Positions 1 to 8,584 of a stretch of 64,000 nucleotides of DNA are shown piece after piece. The notes beneath the pieces are model-generated. The model did not search any database, was not told where the DNA came from, and saw only the letters and a list, made by a program, of their open reading frames with translations. Within the stretch, counting starts at the first letter, position 1. Each line of letters starts with the position of its first letter. The stretch spans positions 372,001-436,000 of the forward strand of contig NZ_CP048030.1 in the NCBI RefSeq assembly GCF_010092425.1, read 5' to 3'. A program made the position numbers and the translations under genes. Source of the DNA: Sinimarinibacterium sp. NLF-5-8. GTDB lineage: Bacteria > Pseudomonadota > Gammaproteobacteria > Nevskiales > Nevskiaceae.

Positions 1-461
1 TCATCGGGTGGCAGGGCGGCCTGATTCTCGAATCCGAAGGTGTTGAGTGTCAGGCAATTGTTCTGATCGGCGAAGCGGACGCATTGCGCCGTCCCACGCG
101 AACACTGATAGGTGATATTCCAGTCCACGCATTGTCCTGCAGCGTCATATTCCAGGCACAGACGGGAGCCGGGAGATTCACGGCAAGCAGGGTCGGTGTT
201 GCAGGCGGGGGCTTCCGAATAGCAGGTATACGTTTTCTGGCGCTCAAAGCAATCAATATCACTGGCAACGATCGCGCCTTCCGGGGGGTTAATCACGTTC
301 GGCGTGCAAACCGTGACCGTAAAGCCGTGGTCATCGGTGGACTGCATACAGGACGGCGTACAGACCTCGCCGGTGACAACGCATTTGGAAGCAAATGCAA
401 TCGCCTGCTGTGAAAACGGCAGGCATGACAGTAGAAAAACGACCAGAGCAAAGTTTCTCAC
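1..461 (-). CDS. Cysteine-rich secreted protein, TraN-like, partial (C-terminus outside window)
   Basis: Reading the minus strand from GTG at 461 gives a signal peptide (RNFALVVFLLSCLPF.. ending near QQAIAFA) followed by a domain very rich in cysteine, with segments such as TCYSEAPAC, DPACRES and YQCSRGTAQC. The frame stays open to the window edge. The GTG overlaps the stop of the upstream gene by four bases (GTGA), so the two are translationally coupled. Cysteine-rich exported proteins next to F-type transfer genes are typical of TraN, the outer-membrane mating-pair stabilisation protein; this is a family-level inference, and the missing C-terminus prevents a firm call. Confidence 0.6.
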   Translation of the reverse strand, partial: MRNFALVVFLLSCLPFSQQAIAFASKCVVTGEVCTPSCMQSTDDHGFTVTVCTPNVINPPEGAIVASDIDCFERQKTYTCYSEAPACNTDPACRESPGSRLCLEYDAAGQCVDWNITYQCSRGTAQCVRFADQNNCLTLNTFGFENQAALPPD

Positions 462-1978
462 CGCTCCACCCCCGCGCAGCCGTTGGTTTCAATGAATCGG
501 TCTACCCAGCGAACCGGCTGCCCGGTCACAATGAAATCCGAGCCAAAATCCTTCTCATCCCAGGGCGTGTTGTTGATCATGCCTCGGGCTGTGATCTTGC
601 AGTCGTTATTGACATCACATTTGGCATCCCATGCCGTGACCTGAAAGGCACAAGCCCCTTTGTTACAGGCACATTCGATGAACAGGTCCTCGGGGCGGTT
701 ATTGCGTCCGTTGATCCCCCTGGGAGGGTTATAAAAGCCATTGAAAGGAGGGTATATGCCGACGCGACTGCTGCACCCCAGGCTGAGTTTGCATTGGGCG
801 CTTTCCCCCGTAACCTTGTTGATTCTGACCCCAAAGGACTTGGTAAACTTCTGTCCGTCTGCGCATCCGGGCAGGAACATGACCACGGGCGTTCTGACGA
901 CAGCACAGGGCGATGTCACCCGCCAGGGCGTTTGCGAGGTGCAGGTACTGGTGAACTTGCGTTCCGGGCCGTTTGCATACTCGACGCACTGCACGTTGGG
1001 CGAATCACCGGCCTCGCAGGACGCATTGAGCATGACTGTCTGCTCAGGGATGTCTCCGCATTTGATGCGAGTGCTGTTTTCATCCTCATCGGAGGCGTCA
1101 CTGTCGCAGCCATAATCCTGCAACGGGATTTGCCGCGCCTGCTCCCAGTCCGCATTGGGTGTCTCACCGTCTCCAAACTCGCCCGTCACCGCATTGATCA
1201 GCGGTCGGTCACGGGACAGCGCAAAGGTGGAATCGCCTTGCTTGAGTTTGTCGGAATAGGCTTGACCGGCCTGCGCCATCTGCTCGCCATCCCGATAGCC
1301 CATCTGCTTTGAGATCGTCAGGGTCAGCAGGTAGTCGTTACCCTTTTGCTCATCTGAGGCTTTGAGTACCGAGGCCAATTTGACATCCTGATCCTCTGGC
1401 GGCACCTGTGTTTCGGACTCATCCCCATCAATGCGGTGTGTTAACAATGAACATTGTTCCGGCGCGTCTGAGCACAGGTTGAAGTAGGTTTCGCTGCGGC
1501 TGTGATTGGTTGCACACTGGATCGTGATGCCGGAGATCGTCGCGGCCAGGGTGTATTGGCCGATCGAAGCCCCTTGCTCCCCCCACACGGGGCACCGTGC
1601 GGCGGCGACCTGGATGGTTCGCATGTTTGCGCCGACTTCACCGCGCCCCGGCGTGCCGGTGGCGTTCACGCTGTCTTTGCTGATGCCTGCCGATTCCAGA
1701 ACAGATGAGTACGGATTGTCCGCGCCCTGATCGAAGTCAATCTGACTCGATCCGGTGAGTCGTCCGCTGGCCGAGCGGGCATATTGATCCAGTTCAGGCA
1801 ACACGCTGCTGGCGTCTTGGATGTCATCACCGATCTGGCTGTTGGCAATATCTTCTTCGGTCAGACCGATGCTGGAAGATGCCAGCGGATCAGACGGCGG
1901 ATTTTGTTCAGCGTGGGCAATGCCAGCGCAGAACAGCAGGGCGCTCAGAACGGGAACGGAGGCTTTATATACGCGCAC
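458..1978 (-). CDS. Exported cysteine-rich conjugation protein, TraN-like
   Basis: 506 residues with a clear signal peptide (MRVYKASVPVLSALLFCAG, cleavage near AHA). The first third is acidic and has few cysteines; residues from about 130 onward carry more than 20 cysteines, many in pairs (for example CACNKGAC and CDVNNDC), as expected of a disulfide-bonded periplasmic or outer-membrane protein. The DsbC-like protein at 60.9 kb could help it fold. It lies directly upstream of a second cysteine-rich gene, and a CTAGAGC element (2008-2014) sits 30 bp before its start. TraN or a TraN/TraU-like mating-pair factor is the likeliest role; exact family uncertain. Confidence 0.6.
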   Translation of the reverse strand: MRVYKASVPVLSALLFCAGIAHAEQNPPSDPLASSSIGLTEEDIANSQIGDDIQDASSVLPELDQYARSASGRLTGSSQIDFDQGADNPYSSVLESAGISKDSVNATGTPGRGEVGANMRTIQVAAARCPVWGEQGASIGQYTLAATISGITIQCATNHSRSETYFNLCSDAPEQCSLLTHRIDGDESETQVPPEDQDVKLASVLKASDEQKGNDYLLTLTISKQMGYRDGEQMAQAGQAYSDKLKQGDSTFALSRDRPLINAVTGEFGDGETPNADWEQARQIPLQDYGCDSDASDEDENSTRIKCGDIPEQTVMLNASCEAGDSPNVQCVEYANGPERKFTSTCTSQTPWRVTSPCAVVRTPVVMFLPGCADGQKFTKSFGVRINKVTGESAQCKLSLGCSSRVGIYPPFNGFYNPPRGINGRNNRPEDLFIECACNKGACAFQVTAWDAKCDVNNDCKITARGMINNTPWDEKDFGSDFIVTGQPVRWVDRFIETNGCAGVER

Positions 1979-2007
1979 GGCAAGACTTCTTCGCAGAAAG
2001 AATGCTT

Positions 2008-2014
2008 GCTCTAG
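2008..2014 (-). promoter_or_regulatory. CTAGAG promoter element of the TraN-like operon
   Basis: Minus-strand CTAGAGC 30 bp before the start of the 506-residue gene. The upstream flank (AGTCCCGAGCGCCGA) lacks the TTATCCACAGG box seen before leading-region genes, so transfer genes may be a differently controlled subclass. Confidence 0.5.
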
Positions 2015-2049
2015 TCGGCGCTCGGGACTTTTGGCTGCTTTTGCTTGGC

Positions 2050-2583
2050 TCAGGCAGCGATAGCCTGGTGCAGATAGTCACTCCAGGGGGATGCCGGAGC
2101 AATCTCGGCACCCCGCCAGGCCACCAGTGGCTTCGAGGACTCAGGGTTGCCGGTCGCGTCCAGAGGCGTCTGAATGATCCCGCACGTTGTCGGGTGATTC
2201 TTCAACAGCTTGGCGGTCAGTGCCAGCGCTGCGCCAGCGGTCATGGCGCGCAAGGTGCACTCATCAGGCGGTGGCATGGGTCTGACGCCATCCCAGGCAG
2301 CAACCACCACCAAATCGTTGATGGCTTCCGGGACTTCGGCCTCGTTGCGTTCAGTGCCCAGCAGTTCGTAGCGTAACAACCGCAACAGATCAGGATCGCC
2401 GTGGCTGGACTGACCGTTGAACATAAAGAAGGCGCGCGGCTCATTGGGCATGGTGAGCGAGACAGGGGATTCCATTTCAAGCTGGTGTGCCGCTAGGCAA
2501 AACGCCACGAGCCACGGCATTTGCGACATACGCTCGGCGGTGTGGACCAGAACAGGCTGGTCAAGGCTCAGATCAATACTCAA
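2050..2583 (-). CDS. Hypothetical protein in relaxase operon
   Basis: 177 residues, not recognised. Composition is that of a soluble globular protein with an alanine-leucine rich helix around residues 110-130. It overlaps the end of the relaxase-like gene by four bases, so it is the last gene of the operon that begins at 6569. Its place suggests an accessory function in DNA processing or transfer, but no motif supports a specific role. Confidence 0.6.
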   Translation of the reverse strand: MSIDLSLDQPVLVHTAERMSQMPWLVAFCLAAHQLEMESPVSLTMPNEPRAFFMFNGQSSHGDPDLLRLLRYELLGTERNEAEVPEAINDLVVVAAWDGVRPMPPPDECTLRAMTAGAALALTAKLLKNHPTTCGIIQTPLDATGNPESSKPLVAWRGAEIAPASPWSDYLHQAIAA

Positions 2584-4628
2584 AACAAATCCTCATCGGC
2601 ATCTTCGGTGGTTTGATTGACGGTATCTGCCGCAGCCCGTTGCATGAGCATGGCAAGTCTTGGGTTCTCTGGCTCGGCTGTTTTGACGGTCGGCTCAGTC
2701 TTGTGGCTGATGTTCGGAGGCTGTTCAGCGACCTTGGGCGCGTCGTTGTCGGTGCGGGGCGATGATGCGTTGAGTGCCTGCATGGCGTTCGCCATACGCG
2801 CTGCTATTGGCGTTGCCATGAGGCGTTCCATGTCTGCGGCCTTGCGCTGACTGGCTGAGAGACGATGGTCGTTGCGTTTGGGTTTGTCTGCCCGCCCAGC
2901 GGCCTTTGCTCGCTTCTGCTTTGCAGGGGCTGGCTTGGGGACGGGGGGCGGGGTGGGTGGCACGGCGGTTTTGGCAGGCGGCGCAGCAGCATCCGGCTGA
3001 GGCGGTGCGGGTGCATCCTCCACAGGTGTCATCGGCACTTGGGGTTGCGCTTGCGGTTCAATGGCGGCGGGTGTTTCAGCCGTGACGGTTGGCTCTGCCT
3101 GTGGTGTGGGTGCGGAGGGTTCTGCATCCATTTTTTCGTCTGGCAGAGTCAGCGGCAGGCGGTCGGAAATGCCCGTGACTATCGGCACTTTGTTGGTCGA
3201 TTCAGTGGAATCCTTGCTCTTTGCTTCGTAAGGAGGGTGTTCCTGATCAAAGCTGGCACCGCTGATCGCACCGACGATCGTGATCTGGTAGGGGGCGTTC
3301 GATGGCAGTTTCGCCAGAAGCTCGCCCGGCAGCTCGACCAGCAGTACGCCGTTGATGTCCAGATTGCCGGAACGGATGTTCCAGAGCGGGGGCACGGCCT
3401 GAATCCCGTTGATGGTGTCAATCAGCCAGCCTTCGGCCTTGAGCATGTTGATCAGATCAACGGTTTGTTGCGCCAGCTTGCCTGCCGAGCGCCCCTGATT
3501 CCAGGCGGCGGCAGCATCGGGATCAAGACTGGCGATGGCGGGTGTCAGAGCCTCGCGCAAGCCCCACTCGGAAAAATACACCCGTGAATCCTTGCGCCAA
3601 CCAATGGCCTTGACGCCTTTTTTGGTGCCCGCGATCTGAAAGGGAAGTCCTGGCAACGCCTGAATAAACGCTCTTTTGAGTAGATCATCCTTATCAATTT
3701 TTTCAAGCACCACCGCTTTTTCGGCAGCGGTTGCCATCCCATCGGCTGATTTGAGCGCGGTTTGCAGGTTGCTCAGTCGTATCTGGTCTGCCCGTTCGGG
3801 CAGGATGGGCGTTTTACTGCGCTTGTGGGCGAAACGCAGCAGCAGTAGCAGGATGCGCTGTTCGTTTTCGGCAAGCTGTTCAAACGCGGGGCAGGCCGAG
3901 ACAATCAACCCACCCAGATCGTCGTGCTTGTATCCACGGTTGGCAACATATTTGACGGTTTCCGTCACATGGCCCTGGGCATCCGTGGTTTTGATGACTG
4001 TACGGGTGTGGGACAACAACTTTCCGGCATCGTGACCTGCGGCAGCGATCAGCAGCAGGGGGTCTTGGCAATCGGCTGGCAGTTGCGAGATCACATGCCA
4101 GGTGTGATCCAGCAAGGTGCCGACATGCCCATCGCCAACGAAAGCGTCAGGGGCAGCGGCCAGGCGCTCCAGAATCTGCATGAACAAGCGTGTTTGCGCG
4201 ACGTTCATGCCCTTGAGTCGGGCGGCAAGGTGTCCTTTGGGCTGAATCTCCAGATCGACACTGGGGACGGTTGCCCAACGGGGCAGTTCGAGCGATCCCA
4301 TGTTTGTCGAAATGCGTCTCCATGCTGACGAGGGGGTCGCCTTGATGCGCTGACGTGCAAGCCACTGGCGCGTCTTGATCAGCAGCCATGCGGCCCAGAT
4401 GCCAAAGCACAGGGCCGCGATGCAAAACGCTGCGACCGGCAGCGTCCACGACATGAGCAGCTTGAAAACGGTGGGCAGCGCGTTGGTCGCATCGACCGTT
4501 TGCGTGGACCCCATCAGTTGTGAGGCGGATTGCGCGATGCGCTCGTCGCTGAGCATCCACCACAGCGTCGCTGCCGCCCACCAGACGATCAGCAGTCGAA
4601 GCCACGCACGAAAGAGACTTGGGAACAT
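2580..4628 (-). CDS. Membrane-anchored HD-domain protein, TraI_2/MobH-like relaxase candidate
   Basis: 682 residues. Two hydrophobic segments near residues 7-25 and 50-75 precede a cytoplasmic region with an HD-type metal site: LLDHTWHV near residue 170, AAAGHDAGK near 200 and histidines near HKRS. A later segment (AEGWLIDT..VPPLWNIRSG..LLVELP) resembles the C-terminal domain that follows the HD domain in MobH relaxases of the TraI_2 family. The last 200 residues are a proline-alanine rich linker and a basic tail. MobH relaxases are known to use an HD fold rather than the HUH fold. Position in an operon with lytic transglycosylase and RuvC-like genes fits a DNA-transfer role. Assignment rests on motif resemblance; an HD phosphohydrolase of other function is possible. 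Confidence 0.6.
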   Translation of the reverse strand: MFPSLFRAWLRLLIVWWAAATLWWMLSDERIAQSASQLMGSTQTVDATNALPTVFKLLMSWTLPVAAFCIAALCFGIWAAWLLIKTRQWLARQRIKATPSSAWRRISTNMGSLELPRWATVPSVDLEIQPKGHLAARLKGMNVAQTRLFMQILERLAAAPDAFVGDGHVGTLLDHTWHVISQLPADCQDPLLLIAAAGHDAGKLLSHTRTVIKTTDAQGHVTETVKYVANRGYKHDDLGGLIVSACPAFEQLAENEQRILLLLLRFAHKRSKTPILPERADQIRLSNLQTALKSADGMATAAEKAVVLEKIDKDDLLKRAFIQALPGLPFQIAGTKKGVKAIGWRKDSRVYFSEWGLREALTPAIASLDPDAAAAWNQGRSAGKLAQQTVDLINMLKAEGWLIDTINGIQAVPPLWNIRSGNLDINGVLLVELPGELLAKLPSNAPYQITIVGAISGASFDQEHPPYEAKSKDSTESTNKVPIVTGISDRLPLTLPDEKMDAEPSAPTPQAEPTVTAETPAAIEPQAQPQVPMTPVEDAPAPPQPDAAAPPAKTAVPPTPPPVPKPAPAKQKRAKAAGRADKPKRNDHRLSASQRKAADMERLMATPIAARMANAMQALNASSPRTDNDAPKVAEQPPNISHKTEPTVKTAEPENPRLAMLMQRAAADTVNQTTEDADEDLF

Positions 4629-4679
4629 TGGGGTGCACCGAAAAGTACGCGACGAATCCGTGATGCCAACGGGGGATGT

Positions 4680-5171
4680 TTACTGTGGCGGGCTATTTGC
4701 AAGCAGGCACCACCGGGCGATGTGCAGCGCGTCAGCCAGGCCATCATCTGTTTTCCGCAGAGCGAGGGTCGGCCAGAATCGTTGAGCCTGGGCCACCGAG
4801 CGTTGCTTGGTGGTTGCCCCCGATGCTGAGTCCAGCACGAGCTTCTGCCATCGCTGCGGCGTGACGATGCTGTATGGCACCTGCAGGGCGGCCAATGCGC
4901 CTTCCCACCAGCCTGCGTTGCGTCCAAACTGGTGCATGGAGGCCACGCCTTGCCCTGGGCGCGCTGCGGTCTTTTCGATGGCGGCAATGACTGTGGACTC
5001 GTTCTCGGAGGCAACGGCCAGCGCGGAGCGCAGGGCATCGGCAACGCTGATGGCTGATGTGCTGCATCTGCCATCCGCGAAAAGCGCCCCGCCATGCGTA
5101 TCAAGCATGGCAAGGCCGCCTTTGGCGCCGGGGTCGATGCCGATGTAGCAACAGCTTCGATGTTGCATCAA
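4680..5171 (-). CDS. RuvC-like Holliday junction resolvase family protein
   Basis: 163 residues with an RNase H-like fold signature: IGIDPGAKGGLA at residues 9-20 holds the first acidic residue, AAIEK near 66 the second, and a C-terminal TDDGLADALHIA the last acidic residues. This layout matches RuvC-like resolvases of phages and plasmids, which cut branched DNA. The gene overlaps its upstream neighbour by four bases and lies 51 bp before the relaxase-like gene, suggesting resolution of recombination or replication intermediates during plasmid transfer or maintenance. Confidence 0.75.
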   Translation of the reverse strand: MMQHRSCCYIGIDPGAKGGLAMLDTHGGALFADGRCSTSAISVADALRSALAVASENESTVIAAIEKTAARPGQGVASMHQFGRNAGWWEGALAALQVPYSIVTPQRWQKLVLDSASGATTKQRSVAQAQRFWPTLALRKTDDGLADALHIARWCLLANSPPQ

Positions 5172-5470
5172 GAGTAGCTATAGCCGTTTTCGACGCTGGA
5201 AGGCGTGTGATCTGTTTGCGCCGAATCTGCATCTTCCTGTTTCGCTTTTTTGCGCGCGGCGCGTTTCACGGCCTTATAGTGCGCCTGAAACTCTTTATCC
5301 ATTTCAAGGAAGGTCGTGGTCATGGACGCAATCAGTTCCACCAGGGATAAATCGTGCCCGGATTCCATGACGTAGAGTTGATATTCGCGCAATGCCTCAG
5401 CTTCACTTTGTTTGAGTTTGATGCTGAAAGTTTCAAGGGGTTCTTTGTTTGGCAGGTTTTTCAAACGCAT
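5168..5470 (-). CDS. DUF2274-like small protein
   Basis: 100 residues. The N-terminal 70 residues (MRLKNLPNKEPLETFSIKL.. to ..FLEMDKEFQAHY) follow the pattern of the DUF2274 family, small proteins commonly encoded among conjugation genes with an LP..xPVKLTxxL start and an AxLIpxMlxxFLxxDxxF core. The C-terminus is a lysine-rich helix and a polar tail. Tightly packed between the transglycosylase and the RuvC-like gene. Molecular role unknown. Confidence 0.55.
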   Translation of the reverse strand: MRLKNLPNKEPLETFSIKLKQSEAEALREYQLYVMESGHDLSLVELIASMTTTFLEMDKEFQAHYKAVKRAARKKAKQEDADSAQTDHTPSSVENGYSYS

Positions 5471-5475
5471 GGTTT

Positions 5476-5958
5476 TTACTCGATGGGGGTTGCGACGATA
5501 GGATCGGCTAAAACAACGCGGGTGCGTTGGGGTGCTGTCACCTGTTTGTTATAACGAAGGTTGTGGTAATAGTGCCACTGTAAAATGACTTTACGGGCAT
5601 AAGCATACCCGCCTTTGGGGTTATTGGGGCCTGCGTTGTAAGCGCGAATAGCACGGGTATAGTCTCCGAACTGTTTGTAATAGCCGCTGAATATCCAGGT
5701 GCCGACTGCGACATTCAGGCATGAATTGTTCAGCAGTTTGGCGCGTGTGATGCGGTATTTTTTCAACTCCGGCAGCCAAATGGAGTTGATTTGCATCAAG
5801 CCCAAATCCTCGCTTCCATTTTTATTGATGTTACGGGCATCCGGTTTGCCGTGACTTTCAACGTGCATGATCGCTTTGATCAAGGCTTCTGGCACTTGAT
5901 AAATCGAAGACGCCTTGGCGATGCAAGCGGGGATATTGGGGGGCAAATCCATCGCCAT
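5476..5958 (-). CDS. Lytic transglycosylase (VirB1/IagB-like)
   Basis: 160 residues of an SLT fold: the catalytic glutamate lies in AIMHVESHG near residue 35, followed by the GLMQINS signature near 53 and the AYNAGPNNPKGG..YA motif near 105. Enzymes of this group cut peptidoglycan so that the mating channel can cross the wall. No obvious signal peptide is present at the annotated start, as in several short plasmid homologues. It shares a base with the stop of the OB-fold gene upstream, so it belongs to the 6569-2050 operon. Confidence 0.85.
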   Translation of the reverse strand: MAMDLPPNIPACIAKASSIYQVPEALIKAIMHVESHGKPDARNINKNGSEDLGLMQINSIWLPELKKYRITRAKLLNNSCLNVAVGTWIFSGYYKQFGDYTRAIRAYNAGPNNPKGGYAYARKVILQWHYYHNLRYNKQVTAPQRTRVVLADPIVATPIE

Positions 5959-6569
5959 CAGGTTTCAACGGCCTCAGACTCAAGTGCCTCAGACTCAACG
6001 GTTTGCTCTTTGGCGGGAGAATCCAACTCGGCAATCAGACCGAGGAAATTCTTGCGGATGCGGCTTTGCGTATCACGATGGCCTTCGCCCTGGTGCTCGA
6101 TCACCGGCATCAGCAGGCGATTGGGTGACATCGTAACGGTGCCAAAACGAGCGATGAATTGGATTTTTCGGGCAACCAGTTCGTATGAGATGAACTCGCG
6201 CCCCTGATATACGTCGATAATCCCTTGCAGGCGTCCCACAACTGTCACGATGGAGCCGGGGCCGATCAGTAACTCGTCGGGGAAGGTTTCTTTGAGATCG
6301 ACGGGAATGCGCACCATAAAGCGGCTGGTACGATAACGCAGTCCGGGGGTGATCGGCGCATCGCGCACCGAACCTGCCTGAATGGTGATGACGGTTGCGC
6401 CTTTGGCACGCACGTCAGCCGCGACAATGCCCCCGGTCAGGCGAAACTCGTTGATGATTTCATTGGCGAACAGATCGTGTCCCGCAGGCACTTTGGCCGG
6501 TCGCTGTGCGCGTGGTTTACGTTGTTTGGTTTCGGCATGATCTGCCTGATTGTCAATGGCATCGGACAT
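5958..6569 (-). CDS. OB-fold (SSB-like) DNA-binding protein
   Basis: 203 residues. After a basic N-terminal tail, residues 35-135 alternate beta strands in the order expected of an OB fold (FRLTGGIVAADV.., TSRFMVRIPVD.., IGPGSIVTVVGRLQG.., REFISYELVARKI), the layout seen in single-strand binding proteins and relatives. The C-terminal 40 residues are acidic (ESEALESEAVET). First gene of the relaxase operon, with CTAGAGC at 6638-6644. With the two SSBs at 16.2 and 46.8 kb it is the third OB-fold protein here. It could coat single-stranded DNA at oriT; that is inference. Confidence 0.6.
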   Translation of the reverse strand: MSDAIDNQADHAETKQRKPRAQRPAKVPAGHDLFANEIINEFRLTGGIVAADVRAKGATVITIQAGSVRDAPITPGLRYRTSRFMVRIPVDLKETFPDELLIGPGSIVTVVGRLQGIIDVYQGREFISYELVARKIQFIARFGTVTMSPNRLLMPVIEHQGEGHRDTQSRIRKNFLGLIAELDSPAKEQTVESEALESEAVET

Positions 6570-6637
6570 GAAATAAAAACTCCGTCAAATTAGGTGTCAG
6601 GTGATTAAGGATTGACGAGTTACGGGTGAACTCATGC

Positions 6638-6644
6638 GCTCTAG
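6638..6644 (-). promoter_or_regulatory. CTAGAG promoter element of the relaxase operon
   Basis: Minus-strand CTAGAGC about 70 bp before the OB-fold gene, inside a small palindrome (GCGCTAGAGCGC). The TTATCCACAGG box is absent. Confidence 0.45.
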
Positions 6645-6669
6645 CGCAGCCGTCCCAACTTTTCATGAG

Positions 6670-6765
6670 TGCTGCAAAGAGCGAAGAAGCGCGCAGTGAA
6701 CGCAGTGAACGCAGCACCTCGAAGCGCAGCGAAGAGCGGTGAGCGCGAAGAAAATCTTAAAAGCG
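6670..6765. repeat. Dispersed GC-rich repeat (AGCGCAGCGAAG type)
   Basis: Short direct and inverted units of the form GAACGCAGTGAACGCAG and CACCTCGAAGCGCAGCGAAG. The same words occur at about 13065-13150, 14690-15190 and 38800-38870, each time outside genes. Confidence 0.6.
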
Positions 6766-6801
6766 TTTCCGCTTCGCTACCGTGGGGCTTTGCCCCACAC
6801 C

Positions 6802-6835
6802 CCAAAGAAAAACCCCACTGGAAAAACCAGTGGGG
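6802..6835 (-). terminator. Rho-independent terminator after the exonuclease gene
   Basis: On the minus strand, CCCCACTGG, a TTTTT loop, CCAGTGGGG, then TTTTTC. Closely similar hairpins follow the ArdC-like gene (about 36.7 kb), the small gene ending at 52281 and the one ending at 59663. Confidence 0.8.
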
Positions 6836-6852
6836 CTTGTTGGGTATGTAGA

Positions 6853-7851
6853 TCACGCTTTCGGGTCCGCTTTCACCGTGTAGCTGGTGGTTGCGGCTTT
6901 GCGGTATTGCTCCAGGTCCACACCTTTCAGAAGCTCGGTGTTTTCCTTCACAAATGCCGCGTAGTCCAGCGAGCCTTTGCGGTCGCTGCGAGTGATGATC
7001 ACCCCACCAACTGCAACGCTACCGGCCTCGATCTCGCCAACCTCAGCGAGCAGGTCTGCGCGCGCCGCCTCCAATTCTGCTTTCGCAGTTTCGAGTGCAG
7101 CGTTGGCGACCAGCCACCGTTGCGCGATGGCCTCCGCCCCAGCGATCTCCACCCGGTCGCCTTTGACGGCAGGCGGTGGGTTGCGCCCCAGGACATAGTT
7201 GTCCCAGAAGAACTGCACCAACTCGACGAGCCACTGTTCCAGCTCAGGATTTGACTCCTGACGGAAAAGCTGAACTTCGATCGGCGCATCCGGGTTACGG
7301 TTTTCATATCCCGCAACCAGAGCGCTGCCGCTCACCTTGTTCCCGCAGGCTTGCAGCACAGCACGCTGGTAGGCGACCTGCAAGGTGTAATACACCGGGC
7401 AGCTTTCCCAGCGTTTGCGCAATGGGTTTGGAGCTTTGATCTCCAACACCTTGACGCCGCTGTCAGTCACTTCCACGCCATCTAGTGATGCGCGCAGCGG
7501 GGAGCCGTCATCCACCTGCAGGCAAACAGGTTCGAATTGGCTTCGCCATTCGCGGTTAAGTTGCTCGCGGATGCCGGGTTCCAGCGCGTGCCCTCGCGCC
7601 ATGTCGGCGTTCAGGGCAGGGCCGGGTTCCAGCCCGAGCTTGCGTTTCCACAAGCCCAGGGGCGATGACATCCACTTGGGCGCATCCCCCAGGTCAATGG
7701 GGCACGGCGTCCAGCCGATAGCCTCTGAGTGGAAGGCGAGTACCGCCACCTCTGAGGCGCCCACGCCCCCGCTCCGCCACTCAAGCCAGGCATTGCTGCC
7801 TTGCTCAAACTCTACTGCTCCTGCAACCACTGCATTGATATTGGTGTTCAT
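6853..7851 (-). CDS. YqaJ-family (lambda Exo-like) recombination exonuclease
   Basis: 332 residues. Family signatures in order: GVGASEVAVLAFH near residue 30, LRASLDGVE near 120 with the catalytic aspartate, VLEIKAPN near 137 with the ExK pair, and YYTLQVAYQ near 158. These form the metal site of the YqaJ/lambda exonuclease nuclease fold, which resects double-strand ends to give single strands for annealing. A coiled region (residues 245-280) follows. The partner annealing protein is probably the ERF protein at 32.7 kb, an unusually distant pairing. The gene carries the structured leader and terminator shared with ArdC and two small genes. Confidence 0.85.
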   Translation of the reverse strand: MNTNINAVVAGAVEFEQGSNAWLEWRSGGVGASEVAVLAFHSEAIGWTPCPIDLGDAPKWMSSPLGLWKRKLGLEPGPALNADMARGHALEPGIREQLNREWRSQFEPVCLQVDDGSPLRASLDGVEVTDSGVKVLEIKAPNPLRKRWESCPVYYTLQVAYQRAVLQACGNKVSGSALVAGYENRNPDAPIEVQLFRQESNPELEQWLVELVQFFWDNYVLGRNPPPAVKGDRVEIAGAEAIAQRWLVANAALETAKAELEAARADLLAEVGEIEAGSVAVGGVIITRSDRKGSLDYAAFVKENTELLKGVDLEQYRKAATTSYTVKADPKA

Positions 7852-7918
7852 AGCGTCCTCCTGGACTCAAAAAGGCGCTGAGCGGCGCCGAATAGGTAAA
7901 GCACTCATGCACCTCTAG
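7852..7918 (-). promoter_or_regulatory. Structured leader with SD-presenting hairpin
   Basis: On the minus strand: CTAGAGG, then GGCGC-CGCTCA-GCGCC followed by TTTTT (terminator-like), then GTCC-AGGA-GGAC, which places the AGGA of the Shine-Dalgarno sequence in a tetraloop, then ATG after five bases. The same architecture precedes the genes starting at 37889 (-), 52102 (+) and 59905 (-). Read as a candidate attenuator plus translational switch. Confidence 0.6.
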
Positions 7919-7992
7919 CGTCGGGCTATGGCTTTTTGTTGTGGACAACACCTAAACTGACCGTGAGCTTTCTCACCGTGAGGTGTTTTGCT

Positions 7993-8535
7993 ATGACGAA
8001 GCCAATGGGTATGACGCGCGAGTACGGGACGCTGGCGTTGGGTGGCAACTGGCCGCCACGAATGCTGAACGCAGCGTTGTCCGAGGCGGTGCATGTGGAC
8101 GATGATCCAGATGTTTTGTCGGCGATTCCGCTGTTGGTTGAGGCGGGCGCGGACGAGCAGTTGTTACGCCCCATTTTTCGTGACGCCGTGGCGCGGGGGT
8201 CGATCCAGCGACTGGAAGCCTTGCTGTACTTGACGAAGCTGTGGCGATTTTCCGATCTGGATGGCGAGCCATATCTGAGCGACGATCCTGCACGGGATGT
8301 GCTGGGGGTCTGGGACGACGACAATGAAGCGTTGCGGATAGCGATTCAGTCACAAAACCCGGCGCTGGTACGGGCATTGTTCCAGCTTGGCGCTGACCCT
8401 CGTGCGCGGGGTGGAGCGTTTCTTGAGCAGGCGCGGGCGTTGGACAAGAATGCTGACGTGATTGAGAACCTGTTGAGGGTTCAGATTGATTTCATTACCA
8501 GCAGGAAAGCCAAGGTCGAGGGCGCAGTCGCTTGA
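7993..8535 (+). CDS. Ankyrin-repeat-like protein
   Basis: 180 residues from the ATG preceded by GAGGT at good spacing; an upstream in-frame start at 7936 lacks one. The C-terminal half contains ankyrin-like turns (ALRIAIQSQNPALVRALFQLGADPR and a following degenerate unit), and an earlier LLVEAGAD suggests another. Such proteins mediate protein contacts; a partner is not apparent. Divergent from the exonuclease gene. Confidence 0.6.
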   Translation: MTKPMGMTREYGTLALGGNWPPRMLNAALSEAVHVDDDPDVLSAIPLLVEAGADEQLLRPIFRDAVARGSIQRLEALLYLTKLWRFSDLDGEPYLSDDPARDVLGVWDDDNEALRIAIQSQNPALVRALFQLGADPRARGGAFLEQARALDKNADVIENLLRVQIDFITSRKAKVEGAVA

Positions 8536-8539
8536 ATGC

Positions 8540-8570
8540 AAAAAGGAAGGCGCGAAGCCTTCCTTTTTTT
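8540..8570. terminator. Bidirectional rho-independent terminator
   Basis: AAAAAGGAAGGC, loop GCGAA, GCCTTCC, TTTTTTT; a T tract exists on either strand, and the hairpin separates the converging genes ending at 8535 and 8585. Confidence 0.85.
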
Positions 8571-8584
8571 GTGTTGCGTGAGGC

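Noticed and set aside
458..1312. Plus-strand open frames across the TraN-like gene
   Set aside because: They oppose a gene with signal peptide and regular cysteine spacing, and have no ribosome site.
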